From Tahibacter sp042701255 (GTDB lineage Bacteria > Pseudomonadota > Gammaproteobacteria > Xanthomonadales > Rhodanobacteraceae), in contig NZ_CP170554.1 in the NCBI RefSeq assembly GCF_042701255.1, positions 62,001 through 126,000 on the forward strand: a stretch of DNA of 64,000 nucleotides, read 5' to 3'. Shown in pieces: positions 61,606 through 64,000 of the stretch. Within the stretch, counting starts at the first letter, position 1, and each line of letters opens with the position of its first letter. The notes beneath the pieces were generated by a model, which ran no database searches, was not told the origin of the DNA, and saw nothing but the letters and a program-made list of their open reading frames with translations. Position numbers and translations under genes: made by a program.

Positions 61606-63189
61606 ATGAACGTCCGCAAGGCTTCGACTGCAGAACCGCCCCGCGTGCTCGCGCTGCTGCGCGACGGCGAGCGGCTGTTGCTGCGCAATGATCTGGCCGG
61701 CGCCTACAACGCGGCGATGTGCGCGCTCGCACTGGCGCCGGAGCTGGCGCGACCACCGCTGCTGATGGCCCGTGTGCTGCGCCGCTACGGCCGCAGCGCC
61801 GAGGCGCTGACCCTGCTGCAGGAAACCGCGCGCGAACACGGCGACGACGCGGATCTGCTGCGCGAGCTCGGCGCCAGTCTCAGCGAAACCGGCGCCTTCG
61901 CCGACGCCGTGGAACTGCTGCGGCGAGCCGTCGCGCTGCGCGCCGATGCGGACAGCTGGTACGAGCTCGGCGTGGCCTGCGACCGCAATGCGCAGCCGGA
62001 GGAATCACTGCAGGCCGCACGCCAGGCTGCGCGGCTTGCGCCGAACCACGTCGGCAGCCAATACCTGATCGCGCGCGGCCTGACCGCGCAGGGTGAGATC
62101 GACGAAGCCGCCGCGGTCTATCGCAAGCTGACCCGCCTGCCGGCCGAAGCGGCCAAGGCCTGGTTCGGCCTGCTCGATCTCAAGACCGTGAGCATCGCGC
62201 CGGCCGAGCTCGCACGCATCGAGGCGCTGGAGCGCGACCCGCGCCAGAGCCGCGACGACCGCATACTCGGCGCGTTCGCGCTCGGTCACGCCTACGAAGC
62301 AGCGGACCGCCCGGCCGACGCGATGGCCGCATTCACGCGCGCGAACAAGCTGCATCCGCGCGTGCCGGCCTGGGATGCCGACGCGCATGCGCAGTTCGTC
62401 GACGCCCTGCAGCACACGTTCGCGCAACCGATGGCCGCGGCACCGGGCAATCTCGGCGAGCAGGCCATCTTCATCGTCGGTCTGCCGCGCTCGGGCTCCA
62501 CCCTGACCGAGCAGATCCTCGCCGCACACGCCGACGTCGACGCCGCGAGCGAGCTGCCCTATCTGCAGCAGGTGCTGCGCGAGGAATCCGCGCGTCGCGG
62601 CCAGGCGTTTCCCGACTGGGCGCCGCAGGCGACCGCAGCGGACTGGCAACGCCTCGGCGAGGACTACCTGCAGCGCAGCGCACGCTACCAGTCGCGCCTG
62701 CGCTTCACCGACAAGATGCCGGAGAACTGGCCTTACGTCGGCGCGATACGGGCGATGCTGCCCGGCGCGCGCATCGTCGGCTGTCAGCGCGATCCGGTGG
62801 AAACCTGCTGGTCCTGCTACAAGCAGCTGTTCGCGCCGGGCCAGATCGTCTACAGCTACGACCTCGACGATCTCGCACGCTATTGCGCCGACTATCGGCA
62901 TCTGTGGCAGCAGTGGCGACAGAACTGGCCGCAGGCCTGCCGCACGCAGTCCTACGAGGCGCTGCTCGCCGCGCCCGAAGCGGAGATCCGCGCACTGCTG
63001 GAATTCTGCGGCCTGCCGTTCGATCCGAACTGCCTCGACTTCCATCTCGCGCGGCGCAGCACGCGCACGGCCAGCGCGGCCCAGGTACGCCGGCCGCTGA
63101 CGCGCAGCGCCACGCGCGCCGAACGCTACGGCGAGGTGCTGAAGCCGGTGGCCGACGCGGTGGCGCGCGCGCAACGCGGCACGGACTGA
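61606..63189 (+). CDS. TPR-sulfotransferase family protein
   Basis: 527 aa. The N-terminal half (residues 10-260) is a TPR array (LLRNDLAGAYNAAMCALALA, LLRELGASLSETGAFADAVE, YLIARGLTAQGEIDEAAAVY). The C-terminal half is a sulfotransferase domain: IFIVGLPRSGSTLTEQILAA is the 5'-phosphosulfate loop (P-R-S-G-S-T), RFTDKMPENWPYVGAI and GARIVGCQRDPVETCWSCYK carry the 3'-phosphate-binding residues. It would transfer sulfate from PAPS to an unknown acceptor, with the TPR part binding it. No PAPS synthesis genes are adjacent. Confidence 0.9.
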   Translation: MNVRKASTAEPPRVLALLRDGERLLLRNDLAGAYNAAMCALALAPELARPPLLMARVLRRYGRSAEALTLLQETAREHGDDADLLRELGASLSETGAFADAVELLRRAVALRADADSWYELGVACDRNAQPEESLQAARQAARLAPNHVGSQYLIARGLTAQGEIDEAAAVYRKLTRLPAEAAKAWFGLLDLKTVSIAPAELARIEALERDPRQSRDDRILGAFALGHAYEAADRPADAMAAFTRANKLHPRVPAWDADAHAQFVDALQHTFAQPMAAAPGNLGEQAIFIVGLPRSGSTLTEQILAAHADVDAASELPYLQQVLREESARRGQAFPDWAPQATAADWQRLGEDYLQRSARYQSRLRFTDKMPENWPYVGAIRAMLPGARIVGCQRDPVETCWSCYKQLFAPGQIVYSYDLDDLARYCADYRHLWQQWRQNWPQACRTQSYEALLAAPEAEIRALLEFCGLPFDPNCLDFHLARRSTRTASAAQVRRPLTRSATRAERYGEVLKPVADAVARAQRGTD

Positions 63190-63214
63190 GCGCCGCGCGC
63201 AGCGGTGGATCGCA

Positions 63215-64000
63215 TCACCACTGCCGGTTCGCCGCGCCGGCCCATTCCTTGCTGCCGTCTTCGCTGGTATCGGCGGCGAAGATCTGTTCGAGCTCGGTGA
63301 AGGCTTCGTGCGAGGTCTGGATCAGCGCGGCATCGTCGTCGTAGACCAGATGCTGCGCCTTCAGCAGCGCCTCGTCGTGGGCGCGGAAGCGCGCGATGCG
63401 ATCGGCCGCGACGCGCGGCGGCTGACCCAGCGCTTCGAGCACCTGGCGCGTGATGTCGAGACTGCCTTCCAGGGTTTCGCGCACGACGCCGTCGACGCTG
63501 AGGTCCATCAGGCGGAACGCGTGCTGGCGGTTGCGCGCACGCGCGAAGATCTTGAGGTTGGGATACAGGCGCTTGACCAGGCGCGCCGTGCGCACGTTCG
63601 CCTCGGGATCGTCGGTCGCGAGCACGAAGATCTCGGCCTTGTCGGCCTGCGCCGCGCGCAGCAGCTCGGGACGGCTGGGATCGCCGAAGTACAGCGTGCT
63701 GCCGAAACGGCGCGAGGCGTCGACCTGTTCGGGCGAATTTTCCAGCGCGGTGTACGGGATCTTCTGCGCGCGCAGCACGCGCGCGACGATCTGACCGACG
63801 CGGCCGAAGCCCGCGATGATGACGCGCGGCGCATCGCCTTCGATGCGGTCGAACTCGCGCACGGGCTTGTGCTTGTGCGTCGCGAGGAAGCGGCTCAGCG
63901 CGATGACCAAGGGCGGCGTCAACGCCATCGACAAGGTGATCACGAGCATCAGCAGATCGTGCGTGCGCTGGTCGAGCACGTGCGAGCTCTCGGCCAGGTT
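63215..64000 (-). CDS. Monovalent cation:proton antiporter-2 (KefB/KefC type), C-terminal part (partial)
   Basis: The window ends inside this gene; only the last 261 codons are present. The readable part covers the last membrane helix (LLMLVITLSMALTPPLVIA) and the cytosolic RCK/TrkA-N domain: PRVIIAGFGRVGQIVARVLR (NAD-binding G-x-G-x-x-G), TLYFGDPSRPELLRAAQADK and IFVLATDDPEANVRTARLVK. This matches glutathione-gated K+ efflux proteins KefB/KefC. The ancillary subunit (KefF/KefG) is not in the window. Confidence 0.88.
   Translation of the reverse strand, partial: NLAESSHVLDQRTHDLLMLVITLSMALTPPLVIALSRFLATHKHKPVREFDRIEGDAPRVIIAGFGRVGQIVARVLRAQKIPYTALENSPEQVDASRRFGSTLYFGDPSRPELLRAAQADKAEIFVLATDDPEANVRTARLVKRLYPNLKIFARARNRQHAFRLMDLSVDGVVRETLEGSLDITRQVLEALGQPPRVAADRIARFRAHDEALLKAQHLVYDDDAALIQTSHEAFTELEQIFAADTSEDGSKEWAGAANRQW

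Overview
The window is G+C-rich chromosomal DNA with short intergenic gaps. It looks like a gammaproteobacterium of the Xanthomonadales, probably Rhodanobacteraceae (Dokdonella-like) or a near relative. The basis is lineage-typical small proteins (YcgL, DUF1820, DUF2909), an ExeA/GspB pair, an aa3 cytochrome oxidase cluster, a tricorn-type S41 protease, and secreted proteins ending in an F-x-x-x-F-[DE] tag. The taxonomic call is an inference. No tRNA, rRNA, CRISPR array or phage was seen.

Layout. 1-10.3 kb: end of a Do-like protease; an intact IS1595-family element inserted in a dispersed palindromic repeat; a PstS-like binding protein with low-complexity ends; a HAD hydrolase; an M17 aminopeptidase; then aceK and its substrate gene icd, separated by a tagged secreted protein and an orphan MazF-like protein. 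10.3-16.4 kb: small unknowns, a histidine phosphatase, a CPBP protease divergent from a TetR regulator with a candidate operator between them, a frameshifted DMT exporter and an FHA-GGDEF protein. 16.4-29.4 kb: two halves of a cytochrome c oxidase cluster (SURF1/heme A synthase, and coxB-ctaD-small-cox11-coxC). They are separated by a CadC-like regulator, a translationally coupled pair of secreted proteins, a 47-aa Cys-rich protein and an AraC regulator.

29.8-37.1 kb: putA without its DNA-binding domain, two paralogous secreted proteins of unknown family (one frameshifted), DUF3592 and Bax inhibitor-1 proteins. 37.3-45.8 kb: ExeA-like ATPase and GspB, rhomboid protease, DUF1820, and the envelope/metabolism set ctpA-envC-gpmI. 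46-56.7 kb: an 18-residue-periodic beta-solenoid protein, an M28 peptidase, a TPR membrane protein, a four-gene ATGA-overlapped operon led by a rifampin ADP-ribosyltransferase (arr), YnfA, DUF6868, a tricorn-like protease and YcgL. 57-64 kb: a large membrane-anchored ankyrin protein, a small exported protein with a perfect terminator, a TPR-sulfotransferase and the C-terminal part of a KefB/C-type antiporter.

Themes. Respiration (aa3 oxidase and its assembly factors), the TCA/glyoxylate branch switch (AceK acting on Icd), envelope proteolysis and cell division (CtpA, EnvC, rhomboid, tricorn), and protein secretion. Dispersed GC-rich palindromic repeats occur as inverted pairs in several gaps. 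One carries the IS and another carries a nested hairpin. The least explained pieces are the arr-led operon, the C-terminally tagged secreted proteins, the paralogous CPP proteins and the solenoid protein.
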